Positions 34,533 through 42,914 are shown, numbered from the stretch's first letter. The stretch is 64,000 nucleotides of DNA from JBBQKG01 sp038326655 (GCA_038326655.1 JBBQKG010000012.1:15801-79800); one strand, 5' to 3'. Numbers and translations: made by a program. The notes: a model not told the origin generated them from the letters alone.

Positions 34533-35360
34533 ATGGACCACTACCTGAGCGTGTGCGCGATCTACCTCGACGAGGGTCCCTACCTGCGCGAGTGGATCGA
34601 GTTCCACAAGCTGGTCGGCGTCGAGCGCTTCTTCCTGTACGACAACTCGAGTACCGACGACCACCGCGAGCAGCTGGCGCCTTACGTGGCCGACGGCACA
34701 GTCGTGATCCACCACTGGCCCCTGCGCCCAGGCCAGCTTCCGGCCTACGAGCATTGCCTGGCCGAGCACGGACGCTCGTCCCGCTGGATCGCTTTCATCG
34801 ACCTCGACGAGTTCCTGTTCTCGCCCACGCGGGCGCCCCTGACCGAGATCCTTCCGGACTACGACCACCACCCCGCGGTTGCCGCCAACTGGGTCATGTT
34901 CGGGACCTCCGGGCACCGCACCAAGCCGCCCGGCCTGGTGCTCGAGAGCTATCACCTCCGCAAGGACTATCCCGCGGGGGCAATCGAGCACGTCAAGTGC
35001 ATCGTCGACCCCGCCCGCACGGTCAGGTGCATCGGTCCCCATTCGTTCGTCTACCGGGACGGCTTTGCAGCGACCGAGCAGCACCTGCCGCTCGACAAGC
35101 CGCCATACGGGTTCGCGCCGGTCTCGATCGAGCGCCTGCGCGTCAACCACTACGCGCGCAAGTCCGAGGAGGAGTACGCGCGAAAGCTCGCCCGCGGGCA
35201 TGCCCACCCGGTCGAGGTCGACCACGCGCCGCACACGCGCGACCGCCGGGAGCGCAAGCTGAACGCCGTTCCCGACGACACGATCGAGGTCTATGCGGCG
35301 CCGGTGCGGGAAGCGATCGCGCGCACCGAGGCGGCCGGCGCGGAAGCTCGCGCCCGCTGA
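34533..35360 (+). CDS. Glycosyltransferase family 92-type protein
   Basis: 275-residue GT-A fold enzyme. The N-terminus LSVCAIYLDEGPYLREWIEFH, FFLYDNSSTDD and the DxD-like metal motif FIDLDEFLF are typical of GT92/family-2-like galactosyl- or glycosyltransferases. C-terminal INHY-type block is LRVNHYARKSEEEY. No membrane segment. It borders the inositol-lipid region and is convergent with the GT-PHP gene (3-bp gap). The sugar and acceptor are unknown. Confidence 0.8.
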   Translation: MDHYLSVCAIYLDEGPYLREWIEFHKLVGVERFFLYDNSSTDDHREQLAPYVADGTVVIHHWPLRPGQLPAYEHCLAEHGRSSRWIAFIDLDEFLFSPTRAPLTEILPDYDHHPAVAANWVMFGTSGHRTKPPGLVLESYHLRKDYPAGAIEHVKCIVDPARTVRCIGPHSFVYRDGFAATEQHLPLDKPPYGFAPVSIERLRVNHYARKSEEEYARKLARGHAHPVEVDHAPHTRDRRERKLNAVPDDTIEVYAAPVREAIARTEAAGAEARAR

Positions 35361-35363
35361 CGG

Positions 35364-37253
35364 TCAGGCCGGCTGCGGGGCCCCTTGCCCGCCTGCTCCG
35401 CGCACCTTCGTCTGCACGAACTTCAGTGACTGGAGGTAGATCAGGCTCTTGCGCTTGTGCAGGATGTCGGCGTCGCGGAGGCTTTCCAGAAACTCCGCCG
35501 CGCCGTCGAAATCGCGCATCCTGATCTTGACCGTGCCGAGCCCCTGTGTGACGTGGCTGTCCGAGCCGGCGCCGGCCACGAGGCGGTACTTGGCCGCAAA
35601 ACGGCGTGCCTCTTCGTTGAACCCCTGCACCGCGACGCGCGCGTTGAAGATCTCGAGGATGTCGATGTCGTCGACCACCTTGAGGAGGTGCTCGTAGTCG
35701 GGCACGGAGTGAAGCCGGTCGAATGGGTGCGGCACGTATGCCAGGCCGCCCTGCGCATGGATCGCGTCGACCGTCTCCTTCAACGACATTCCCCGAGGAA
35801 TCTTCTCCTCGATGAAGAGGCCGATCACCTCCCCCTCGTGGGCGGTCTTGACCTCCTCCGAGACGATCACCTTGATCCCGTTCGCGCGCTTCCGCGCCTC
35901 GAGCGCGCCCGAGATCTCGTTGTGATCGGTGACCGCGATCGCACCCAGGCCGCGCCGCTTGGCGGTATCGAGCAGCACGTCCACGGGCGTGGCGCAGTCC
36001 GGAGAGTGGTCGGTGTGCATGTGGAGGTCGCAATGGATGAACTCGCGGCGGCTGAGCCGGCGGGCGATCGCCGGACGCGCCTGCGGGGGGCTGTGGCGGT
36101 GCGCGACCACCCGGCGGTAGACGTCCTCGACCTCGCCGGCGACGCGGTCCCAGCCGAGCCCGTCCCGTCGGGACAGGCAGCGCTCGCGGAACGACTCGCG
36201 CAGCACGTGGTCCGAGACCAGCCGCGCGATCTGCGCGCTCAACACCTCGGCATCGCCGGGCTCGAACAGGAGGCCGTCGTCGCCGTCGCGCAGCGTCTCC
36301 TCGTAGACCGGGATGCGGGACGCGACCGGCACGGCGCCGGCGGCGAGCGCCTTCAACAGGGTCGACGAGGCAGGCGCGAGCCCGCTCGAGGCCGCGCAGA
36401 ACACGTCGGCGCGGCCGAGCAGCGCGCTGAGGTCGAGGTCCTGCTCGGTCGCGAAGCGCACGCGCTCGCGCAGGCGGCGGCCCAGCCGCGGCAGTGGATC
36501 GGCCGTGCGCGGTGACCACACGGTGGCGCTCCACTCCAGGTCCGGGGGCACGGCCCGCAGCGCGCGCAGGAAGAGCCGCAACGCCTGGCGCTCCTCTCCG
36601 GCGACGAATGCGATCTCGAGCGAGTCGCCGTCGCGGGAGCGTGGCTCGAAGCGCTCGAGGTCGACGCCACGGCCGAGGAGCTCGTAGTCGCCCGGGAAGA
36701 AATTCGAGACCAGCCCGCGGGTGACGTCGAAGATCGCCGTGCGCGCATCGAGCCGGCCGAAGAACAGCTCGATGAACCGCCGCGCGACCTGTGTCGATAG
36801 GACGCGCTCGGTCGGAGAGTGGAACGTGCCGACGTTCAGCGCCGAGGAGTGCCGCAGCGCCGTGGCCGAGGCGCTCGGCGCGAACGGCTCGTGCACGTGG
36901 AGCAGGTCGAGCGGGAGCTGGTCGAGCAGGCGCTCGATCGTGCGCGCGCCGTCGAGCGGGAGCGACATGCTTCCGCCCCGGCGGGCGGGCGGCACGGGGA
37001 CGCTCTGCCCGACCGCGATCACGCGCGGCCTGCCCTCCAGAAACAGCACGTCGGGGTCGCCCGCGGCGGCGCGGATCAGCCGCCTCGACTCCCGCACCAG
37101 CGTGCGTGAGCTGGAGGGCGCCAGCACCAGCACACGATGCCCCCGGCCGGCCAGCTCGCCAGACAGGCGCTCGACGTACTCGTTCACCTCGCGACTGGAC
37201 TCCCATGGATAGGGAGTCACCTGCGCGATCGTCAGTTGCCCGCCGTCCGTCAC
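35364..37253 (-). CDS. PimA-like GT-B domain fused to a PHP phosphoesterase domain
   Basis: 629 residues. Residues 8-385 follow the GT4 fold and align with mycobacterial PimA (LLHVHEPFAPSASATALR against its LHIHEPNAPS, catalytic His121; LGRGVDLERF). But the donor site looks lost. The N-terminal Gly-Gly loop is SSREV. The Arg and Lys of GRxxxxKG are FVAGEERQAL. Both glutamates of EX7E are replaced (Ala293, Lys301). Residues 405-600 are a PHP domain with its metal ligands: DLHMH (409-413), TDHNE (442-446), EE (466-467), HEGE, VPHP (508-510), AGSDSH (562-567). No membrane helix. Last gene after ino1 in the minus-strand cluster. Confidence 0.85.
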   Translation of the reverse strand: MTDGGQLTIAQVTPYPWESSREVNEYVERLSGELAGRGHRVLVLAPSSSRTLVRESRRLIRAAAGDPDVLFLEGRPRVIAVGQSVPVPPARRGGSMSLPLDGARTIERLLDQLPLDLLHVHEPFAPSASATALRHSSALNVGTFHSPTERVLSTQVARRFIELFFGRLDARTAIFDVTRGLVSNFFPGDYELLGRGVDLERFEPRSRDGDSLEIAFVAGEERQALRLFLRALRAVPPDLEWSATVWSPRTADPLPRLGRRLRERVRFATEQDLDLSALLGRADVFCAASSGLAPASSTLLKALAAGAVPVASRIPVYEETLRDGDDGLLFEPGDAEVLSAQIARLVSDHVLRESFRERCLSRRDGLGWDRVAGEVEDVYRRVVAHRHSPPQARPAIARRLSRREFIHCDLHMHTDHSPDCATPVDVLLDTAKRRGLGAIAVTDHNEISGALEARKRANGIKVIVSEEVKTAHEGEVIGLFIEEKIPRGMSLKETVDAIHAQGGLAYVPHPFDRLHSVPDYEHLLKVVDDIDILEIFNARVAVQGFNEEARRFAAKYRLVAGAGSDSHVTQGLGTVKIRMRDFDGAAEFLESLRDADILHKRKSLIYLQSLKFVQTKVRGAGGQGAPQPA

Positions 37254-37275
37254 GGGGCCAACTTACCGACCAGCA

Positions 37276-38436
37276 TTACTTCGCGGCGGTTCTTGCCTTC
37301 TTCGGCTCGCCGGCCCGCTTCAGCGCGTGCTTGCGGATGAACTCCTCGGTGTCGTCGTGCGCGATCGGGTCCGGGACCTGCTCGGGCGGCGACTTCATGA
37401 GGTACGAGCTGGGGCCCTTGAGCGCGCCCGCGACGCCCTTGTTCAGGGCGAGCTTGCACATCCGCACGGCGTCGATCACGATCCCCGCCGAGTTCGGCGA
37501 GTCCCACACCTCGAGCTTGAGCTCCATGTTCAGCGGTACGCCGCCGAACGACTCGCCCTCGAGCCTGATATGCGCCCACTTGCGGTCCGTCAGCCACGGC
37601 ACGTAGTCCGAAGGCCCGATGTAGACGTCGTCCTTGGGCAGCTCGTAGTCGAGCATCGACGTAACCGCGTTGGTCTTGGAGATCTTCTTGGACTCGAGCC
37701 GCTCGCGCTCGAGCATGTTGTAGAAGTCCATGTTGCCGCCGACGTTCAGCTGGCTCGTGCGCTCGAGCCGCACACCGCGCTCGCGGAACAGTCGCGTCAG
37801 CGTGCGGTGCACGATCGTGGCGCCGACCTGTGACTTGATGTCGTCGCCGATGATCGGCAGGCCGGCCTGCTTGAAGCGCTTCTGCCAGTACGGCTCGCGC
37901 GCGATGAAGACGGGAATGCAGTTGACGAACCCGCAGCCGGCCGCCAGCGCCTGCTCGACGTACCACTTCGTGGCCTGCTCGGCGCCGACCGGGAGATAGG
38001 AGACGACCACGTCGGTCTGCGTCTCGCGCAGGATGCCGACGATGTCCGCGGTCTCGCCGGGGGCCTTGCGGATCTTCTCCTTCAGGTACTTGCCGAGGCC
38101 GTCGTGGGTCATGCCGCGCTGCACCTCTATGCCGAGCGACGGGACGTCGGCGAACTTCAGGGTGTTGTTCTGGCCCGACCAGATCGCCTCGGAGAGGTCC
38201 TTGCCCACCTTGTCGGCGTCGATGTCGAACGCGGCCGAGAACTTCACGTCGCCGACGTGATAGCCGCCGAGGTCGACGTGCATCAGGCCCGGCACGAACG
38301 CCTGCGGGTCGGCGTCGTCGTAGTACTGGACGCCCTGGATGAACGACGAGGCGCAGTTGCCCACGCCGACGATCGCGACCCTCACCTCGTCGCGCTGCTT
38401 GTGCGCGCCGTTCGCTGACCCGTTTTTGGTGCTCAT
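37276..38436 (-). CDS. ino1: Inositol-3-phosphate synthase (MIPS)
   Basis: NAD-dependent isomerisation of glucose-6-phosphate to myo-inositol-3-phosphate (1L-inositol-1-phosphate). 386 residues, the short actinobacterial/archaeal type. The NAD motif is VAIVGVGNCASSFIQG. Family blocks include VVSYLPVGAEQATKWY, FVNCIPVFIA, IIGDDIKSQVGATIVHRTL, NVGGNMDFYNML and EVWDSPNSAGIVIDAVR. The C-terminus is a basic tail. It lies 22 bp upstream of the GT-PHP gene and downstream of the CDP-alcohol phosphatidyltransferase gene on the same strand, which points to inositol-lipid synthesis. Confidence 0.96.
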   Translation of the reverse strand: MSTKNGSANGAHKQRDEVRVAIVGVGNCASSFIQGVQYYDDADPQAFVPGLMHVDLGGYHVGDVKFSAAFDIDADKVGKDLSEAIWSGQNNTLKFADVPSLGIEVQRGMTHDGLGKYLKEKIRKAPGETADIVGILRETQTDVVVSYLPVGAEQATKWYVEQALAAGCGFVNCIPVFIAREPYWQKRFKQAGLPIIGDDIKSQVGATIVHRTLTRLFRERGVRLERTSQLNVGGNMDFYNMLERERLESKKISKTNAVTSMLDYELPKDDVYIGPSDYVPWLTDRKWAHIRLEGESFGGVPLNMELKLEVWDSPNSAGIVIDAVRMCKLALNKGVAGALKGPSSYLMKSPPEQVPDPIAHDDTEEFIRKHALKRAGEPKKARTAAK

Positions 38437-38484
38437 CTAGACAGCCTCCTGGTTACGAGTCCCAGCGGGGGCTGGGAGTCAAGG

Positions 38485-39192
38485 TCAAGTCGAGGTACCC
38501 TCGGCCGCCCGGTCGGTTACGCCGTCCGCGGCCGCCTCACGCCTCACGAGTGCTTCCCGCACGTGCCAGATCCGCTGCGCGACGGTGATCACCGTCAACG
38601 CCGCAAGAACGTAGATGGACGCCTCCAGCAACTCGAAGCTACCGAGTCCCGCGCCCTTCGCGAGCACCAGGCCGATGGACAGCACGACCACCCTCACCGG
38701 ACGTGTCGCCAAGCCTACCTTGCACTCCACGCCGAGCGCCTCGGCACGCGCACGCGTGTAGCTCACCATCAGCGAGCCGAGCACCGCCACCACGACCGCC
38801 GCGACTGCGAGCTGGTCGCCGCGCGACGCGAAGTAGGCGGCGACCGCCGCGAGCACGATGCCCTCCTCCATCCGGTCGAGCGTCGAGTCGAGGAAAGCCC
38901 CGAACATCGAGCCCTTGCCGGACATCCGCGAGTAGCGGCCGTCGAGCGTGTCCATCAGGCTTCCGACGATGAAGGCCAGGCCCGCGAGGAAGAAGAGGCG
39001 CTGGGTGACGAGCACTGCAGCGGCCACGTTCAGCGCGAGCCCGGTCAGCGAGATCGTGTTGGGCGTGAGCCGCGACTCGATCAGCCGCTCGCGCACGTTC
39101 TCGCGAAACTCTGCGGCGGTCGGCGCGCGGCCGTTCTGGCGCCAGCCCCCCCGCCCCTGAGAGGCGCGGGGCCGGCTCATGCGCTCGGCCAT
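38485..39192 (-). CDS. CDP-alcohol phosphatidyltransferase, probable phosphatidylinositol-phosphate synthase
   Basis: 235 residues with about six membrane helices. The CDP-alcohol signature runs DTLDGRYSRMSGKGSMFGAF then LDSTLDR, fitting D-x2-D-G-x2-A-R-x8-G-x3-D-x3-D except that the usual AR is SR. The segment SYTRARAEALGVECKVGLAT resembles the inositol-phosphate-binding region of actinobacterial PIP synthases. The context (ino1 47 bp downstream) supports PIP synthase rather than PGP synthase. It starts directly at the stop of the PAP2 gene (ATG at 39192, TAG at 39193-39195). Confidence 0.85.
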   Translation of the reverse strand: MAERMSRPRASQGRGGWRQNGRAPTAAEFRENVRERLIESRLTPNTISLTGLALNVAAAVLVTQRLFFLAGLAFIVGSLMDTLDGRYSRMSGKGSMFGAFLDSTLDRMEEGIVLAAVAAYFASRGDQLAVAAVVVAVLGSLMVSYTRARAEALGVECKVGLATRPVRVVVLSIGLVLAKGAGLGSFELLEASIYVLAALTVITVAQRIWHVREALVRREAAADGVTDRAAEGTST

Positions 39193-40035
39193 CTAGACGG
39201 TCGCCTCGCGCGCCCGTGGCTGCCACGCCCAGGCCGCCGGCCAGACACGCGAGAGCACGTGCTTTGCGAGCAGCGCGGCGGTCGCGGCGACGGCTGCGCC
39301 CGCGAGCGCGTCCATCACCCAGTGGTTGCCCGTGACGACGACCACGAACGCGACGACCAGCGGGTAGAGCGCCCAGAGCGCCTTCGCGGCCTTGCGCTTC
39401 ACGATCAGCGCCGCCGGCCCCGCGATCAGCAGCGCGAACGCCACGTGCATGCTCGGCACCGCCGCGTACGGGTTGAAGAACAGTGTCACGAACCCCGAGT
39501 CGTGCTTCACGTTCACGTAGTAGGCGATCGTGTCGACGAACCCCAGCTCGGGGAAGAACCGCGGCGGCGCGGTCGGCAGCAGCAGGTAGCCGACCAGGGC
39601 CAGTCCCATCGCGACCACGAACATGTTGCGGACGAAGTAGAAGCGGTCGTTGTGGCGCAGGTACAGCCACACGAGCGCCGAGGTCGTGATCACGAAGTGC
39701 GAGTTCACGTACATGAAGTTCGCGAAGTCGATCAGGAAGCGGTGGCCCATCGCCCAGCTCTGGACGCTGTGCTCGACGAAGAAGTGAAGTGTCTTCTCGG
39801 TCGAGACGATCGTGCGGGCGTTCTGGAACGGAACCGCGTCGTTGGACTCGGCGATGCCGCGGACGGTCTCGTAGCAGAGGTCCGCGAACACGAAGATCGC
39901 GAGTTGCAGGATCGCGTCGGCACCCCCTCTCGGGAGCCACGAGATCGTGTGCTTCCTGCCGGTGCGCCTCGAGCGAAGGCGCGCAATCCCGTATATGGCC
40001 GACAGGACCGCGAGAGGGACCGCGAGCCGGAACAC
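39193..40035 (-). CDS. Aur1/Ipt1-like PAP2-superfamily membrane protein
   Basis: 280 residues with about six transmembrane helices. The PAP2 lipid-phosphatase motifs are the Aur1-like variants: PTAPPRFFP, NPYAAVPSMHVAFAL (SxH) and VVVTGNHWVMDALAG (His-x3-Asp). Enzymes of this type are phosphatases or transfer inositol-phosphate between lipids. It is the first gene of the PAP2-CDP-alcohol transferase-ino1-GT/PHP block, so it may process phosphatidylinositol phosphate or move inositol-phosphate to another lipid. Confidence 0.82.
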   Translation of the reverse strand: MFRLAVPLAVLSAIYGIARLRSRRTGRKHTISWLPRGGADAILQLAIFVFADLCYETVRGIAESNDAVPFQNARTIVSTEKTLHFFVEHSVQSWAMGHRFLIDFANFMYVNSHFVITTSALVWLYLRHNDRFYFVRNMFVVAMGLALVGYLLLPTAPPRFFPELGFVDTIAYYVNVKHDSGFVTLFFNPYAAVPSMHVAFALLIAGPAALIVKRKAAKALWALYPLVVAFVVVVTGNHWVMDALAGAAVAATAALLAKHVLSRVWPAAWAWQPRAREATV

Positions 40036-40066
40036 CAGTAGAGCCTAACCGACCTGTCGCCGGATG

Positions 40067-41731
40067 TTAAGAACCCGTGACCGGGCTGACGCGGCATTTG
40101 CGCCCGGACGTGCCGGTCGCCGCGCCCCATGCACGAGCCGCCGAGAACCCTGTCACGATGCGGAAGCGCCCAGCCTGGGCGGCGCGCACGAGCGTCCAGT
40201 CGCCCGCCCTGCCGACGCAGCCTGCGCCCGTCGCGAGTCCCCAGTAAGGCGTCGCGCGCACGCGCACGACGAAGTCTCCCGGCCGGGAGACGGCGAGCGT
40301 GAAGGACTCGGGCCCGAGCCGCTCGAGCCGCCCGCGCGCTCCTGCGCCCTGCTCGAGCATCGGGGCCGTGCCCCGCACCGCGTAGATCCTCCAGGCGCCC
40401 GCGACGGCCCGCAGCCGCAGGTACGCCGGCGCGCTGCGGACGATCGCCGCCTCCCGCTGGGCCGAGTAGTCGAGGCGCGCGCTCGGCAGCGCCACCCAGC
40501 GGATGCCGTTCTCGCGCAGCCAGCGGCCGTAGCGCTGGCTGGTGATGCGATCGTCATAGAAGAGACGGTTCCGCGTCACGTCGACCTGCCGCAGCCAGCC
40601 CCTCGCGAGCGCGAAGCGCGGCGCCAGGTACGCGGTCTCCCAGTGGTTGAAGGTGTAGGGCACCTCGAGCCGCTCGCGCTCGGCGCCGTGCCGGGAAAGC
40701 CAGTCCGAGAGCGGCGCGTAGTAGGCCCTCGCGGTGGACGGGTCGCCAAGGCTCTGGAAGGTGTCGGGGATCGGCGTCACCACCTGCCAGGCAAGCGCCA
40801 CCGTGAGCGCGGCGAGCACGACGGCCTTGGGAGCGCGCGCCGGGCGTGAGAGCACCACCGCCGCGAGCACGGGGCCCGCAAACAGCGACCCGAGGCGGGT
40901 GACGTTGCCCCCGACCGGGTTCGGCACGAGCCAGGCCAGGGTGCCGAGCGCCAGGTAGGCGAGCAGCACCGTCCGAAGCTCACGCTCCTCGCGCATGCCA
41001 CGGATCGCGAGCAGGCCTGCCACGCACGTGAGCGCCAGGGGCCAGTAGGCCGAGAACCAGAACGGGAACCGTCCACCCTCCGGAAATACAAGCGCCAGCA
41101 GCGCGGTCGGTAGCAGCGTGGCGACGGCCACGATCGCCACCGGGCGAAGCCGCCCACGCCCATGGGCAAGGCCGCCCGCGGCTACCACGAACGCCAGCAG
41201 CACGGCCGCGACTGGGCTCGCGAGCGCGGTGCCGAGCGCCGCACCGCCGGCGAGCATGGGCCGTCTCAGCTGGAGCGCGCGCAGCGTGCCAAGCGCGAAC
41301 GCGGTGCCGAGCGCGAACGGCAGCCACCCGTTTGCGAGCAGCGCGAGCGAGCCCAGCGCCGCAAACCAGAAGCTCGCCAGGCGCGCCTGGTCTCCCCAGC
41401 GGTCGCGCACGAGGCGGTCGAAGAAGTAGGCACACGCGATCGCCGACAGGACGCCGGCAAGCTCCGGCGAGAGCAGCGCCGAGAGCGGTGGGAACAGGAT
41501 CGAGTACGTGAGCATGTAGTCGCCGCCGTACCAGCTGCTGTTCCACAGTGCGAAGCCGTATTGCGAGAAGTAGTCGGCGCGGAACGTGTGTGCGGCAAGG
41601 TCCCGGAGCGGGGGATTCCACAGCGCGAAGGCGCCCGTGAACACGGCGCTCAGTGCGAGCACCGACGCGCGACCGGAGAGGCGGCCTGCTCGCTGGCGGA
41701 GTGTCATGTGTGCGGCTACCGTTGGCTGCAT
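40067..41731 (-). CDS. Polytopic membrane protein, possibly a GT-C-type glycosyltransferase
   Basis: About 554 residues: around ten membrane helices over residues 20-330, then a soluble C-terminal region (PYTFNHWETAYLAPRFALAR to the end). The first outer loop has NPPLRDLAAHTFRADYFSQY, WYGGDYMLTYSILFPPLSAL. This is reminiscent of lipid-linked-sugar glycosyltransferases, but no diagnostic acidic motif is certain. It starts at ATG 41731 or 41707; neither has a good ribosome site, and frame continuing upstream to 41989 is Arg/Gly/Ser-rich. Located 31 bp upstream of the PAP2 gene on the same strand. Confidence 0.6.
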   Translation of the reverse strand: MQPTVAAHMTLRQRAGRLSGRASVLALSAVFTGAFALWNPPLRDLAAHTFRADYFSQYGFALWNSSWYGGDYMLTYSILFPPLSALLSPELAGVLSAIACAYFFDRLVRDRWGDQARLASFWFAALGSLALLANGWLPFALGTAFALGTLRALQLRRPMLAGGAALGTALASPVAAVLLAFVVAAGGLAHGRGRLRPVAIVAVATLLPTALLALVFPEGGRFPFWFSAYWPLALTCVAGLLAIRGMREERELRTVLLAYLALGTLAWLVPNPVGGNVTRLGSLFAGPVLAAVVLSRPARAPKAVVLAALTVALAWQVVTPIPDTFQSLGDPSTARAYYAPLSDWLSRHGAERERLEVPYTFNHWETAYLAPRFALARGWLRQVDVTRNRLFYDDRITSQRYGRWLRENGIRWVALPSARLDYSAQREAAIVRSAPAYLRLRAVAGAWRIYAVRGTAPMLEQGAGARGRLERLGPESFTLAVSRPGDFVVRVRATPYWGLATGAGCVGRAGDWTLVRAAQAGRFRIVTGFSAARAWGAATGTSGRKCRVSPVTGS

Positions 41732-41784
41732 GGGGAAGCCCGGAGGCGCCGAGAGGACAAGGACCACGATATAGCCTTGACCGG

Positions 41785-42504
41785 GTGGCCGCGACTCGCA
41801 GTGCGGAAACTCGCTGGCGAAAGCCAGACCGGCGTCGCGTCCGCCTGATCCGCGACCGCCTGCGGTCCTTCTACGGCCGTTCGCGCAACGAGCCGCACCA
41901 CGCGCCGCTCGACGAGCTGGTGCTGACGGTGCTCTCCCAGAACACGAACGACCGCAACCGCGACATCGCCTATGCCCGCCTGCGGGCACGTTTTCCGGAC
42001 TGGCGGGCGGTGCTCGGCGCGCCGGTGTCCGAGGTGGAGGACGCGATCAGGCCGGGCGGCATCTCGCGCGTGAAATCGCAGCGGATCCACGCGATGCTCG
42101 CCGTGATCGCCGAGAAGACCGGCACCCTCGACCTCGAGCAACTCGCGACTGCGCCGCGCAAGGCGGCGATCGGGTTCCTCGAAGCGCTGCCCGGCGTGGG
42201 CCGCAAGACCGCCGCGTGCGTGCTCCTGTTCTCGTTCGACCGGCCCGAGCTGCCGGTCGACACGCACGTGTACCGCGTCGCTTCCCGGCTCGGGCTGATC
42301 CGGGCGAAGACTTCGTTCGAGGAGGCTCATGACACGCTGCTCGCGCTGACCGACCCCGATGACGTCTACGAGTTACACGTCAACCTGCTCCGCCACGGAC
42401 GGCGCATCTGTACCGCCCGGAACCCGCGGTGCGGCGTGTGCCCGCTGCTGAGCCTGTGCCCCTACGGCCGCGGCCGCGTGCGGGCCCTGCGCGCATCTGC
42501 GTGA
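41785..42504 (+). CDS. nth: Endonuclease III-type DNA glycosylase
   Basis: 239-residue HhH-GPD base-excision enzyme. The helix-hairpin-helix LPGVGRKTAACVLL contains the catalytic Lys, VDTHVYRVASRLGL contains the catalytic Asp, and the cluster CTARNPRCGVCPLLSLC has the Cys-x6-Cys-x2-Cys-x5-Cys spacing for [4Fe-4S]. LDELVLTVLSQNTNDRN is the usual N-terminal helix. GTG at 41785 is the first in-frame start before recognisable sequence; no clear Shine-Dalgarno. The stop overlaps the GTG of the DUF167 gene (GTGA). Confidence 0.92.
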   Translation: MAATRSAETRWRKPDRRRVRLIRDRLRSFYGRSRNEPHHAPLDELVLTVLSQNTNDRNRDIAYARLRARFPDWRAVLGAPVSEVEDAIRPGGISRVKSQRIHAMLAVIAEKTGTLDLEQLATAPRKAAIGFLEALPGVGRKTAACVLLFSFDRPELPVDTHVYRVASRLGLIRAKTSFEEAHDTLLALTDPDDVYELHVNLLRHGRRICTARNPRCGVCPLLSLCPYGRGRVRALRASA

Positions 42505-42780
42505 CCGCGGTCGCGACGATCGGCGTCCGGGTCCAGGCGCGCGCCGCGCGCAACGAGATCGCCGGCGAGCGCGAGGGCCGGCTGGTCGTGCGCCTCACGG
42601 CGCCCCCGGTCGAGGGCCGCGCGAACGAGGCCCTCTGCCGCTTGCTCGCCCGGCGCCTGGGCGTCGGCCGCACGCGGATCAGCGTGGTCGGTGGCCTCAT
42701 TGTCGCGCGACAAGGTCGTGCGCGTCGAGGGCCTGACGAGCGTCGAGGCGCTGCGGGCGCTCGGCCTTCCCACGTCATAA
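42501..42780 (+). pseudogene. DUF167 (YggU-like) gene with a +1 frameshift
   Basis: The frame starting at GTG 42501 gives a good DUF167 N-terminus (VRVQARAARNEIAGEREGRL, VRLTAPPVEGRANEALCRLL, VGRTRISVVGGLI). The conserved C-terminus SRDKVVRVEGLTSVEALRALG then continues in the next frame to TAA at 42778-42780. One extra base near 42702 explains the shift, and the full span is 280 bp where 279 would be in frame. A sequencing error or a recent mutation are both possible. Coupled to nth by a GTGA overlap. Confidence 0.75.
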
Positions 42781-42881
42781 GGCCCGCAAATAGGCGCTTT
42801 TCAAGGCAAAGAAAACGCTGGGAAGCCGCAGGGTAAAGCCGCAGAGACCTGCTAACGTCAGACTTAGATTTATTGCTAGGG

Positions 42882-42914
42882 GCGCACACGAGTGCGCTTC
42901 CCCCCGTGCTTTTT
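42882..42914 (+). promoter_or_regulatory. Hairpin and T-run in the dnaK 5' region
   Basis: GCGCAC/GTGCGC (42882-42897, loop ACGA) is followed by a C-run and seven Ts (to about 42914), 25 bp before dnaK. It is terminator-shaped and lies in the 158-bp noncoding region 42781-42938. The right half GAGTGC recalls the CIRCE element but the left half does not. I could not find a HAIR (HspR) operator. Confidence 0.4.

Noticed and set aside
42882..42897. CIRCE-like element before dnaK
   Set aside because: Only the right half (GAGTGC) resembles CIRCE; the left half lacks TTAGCACTC and the operon carries hspR, not hrcA.
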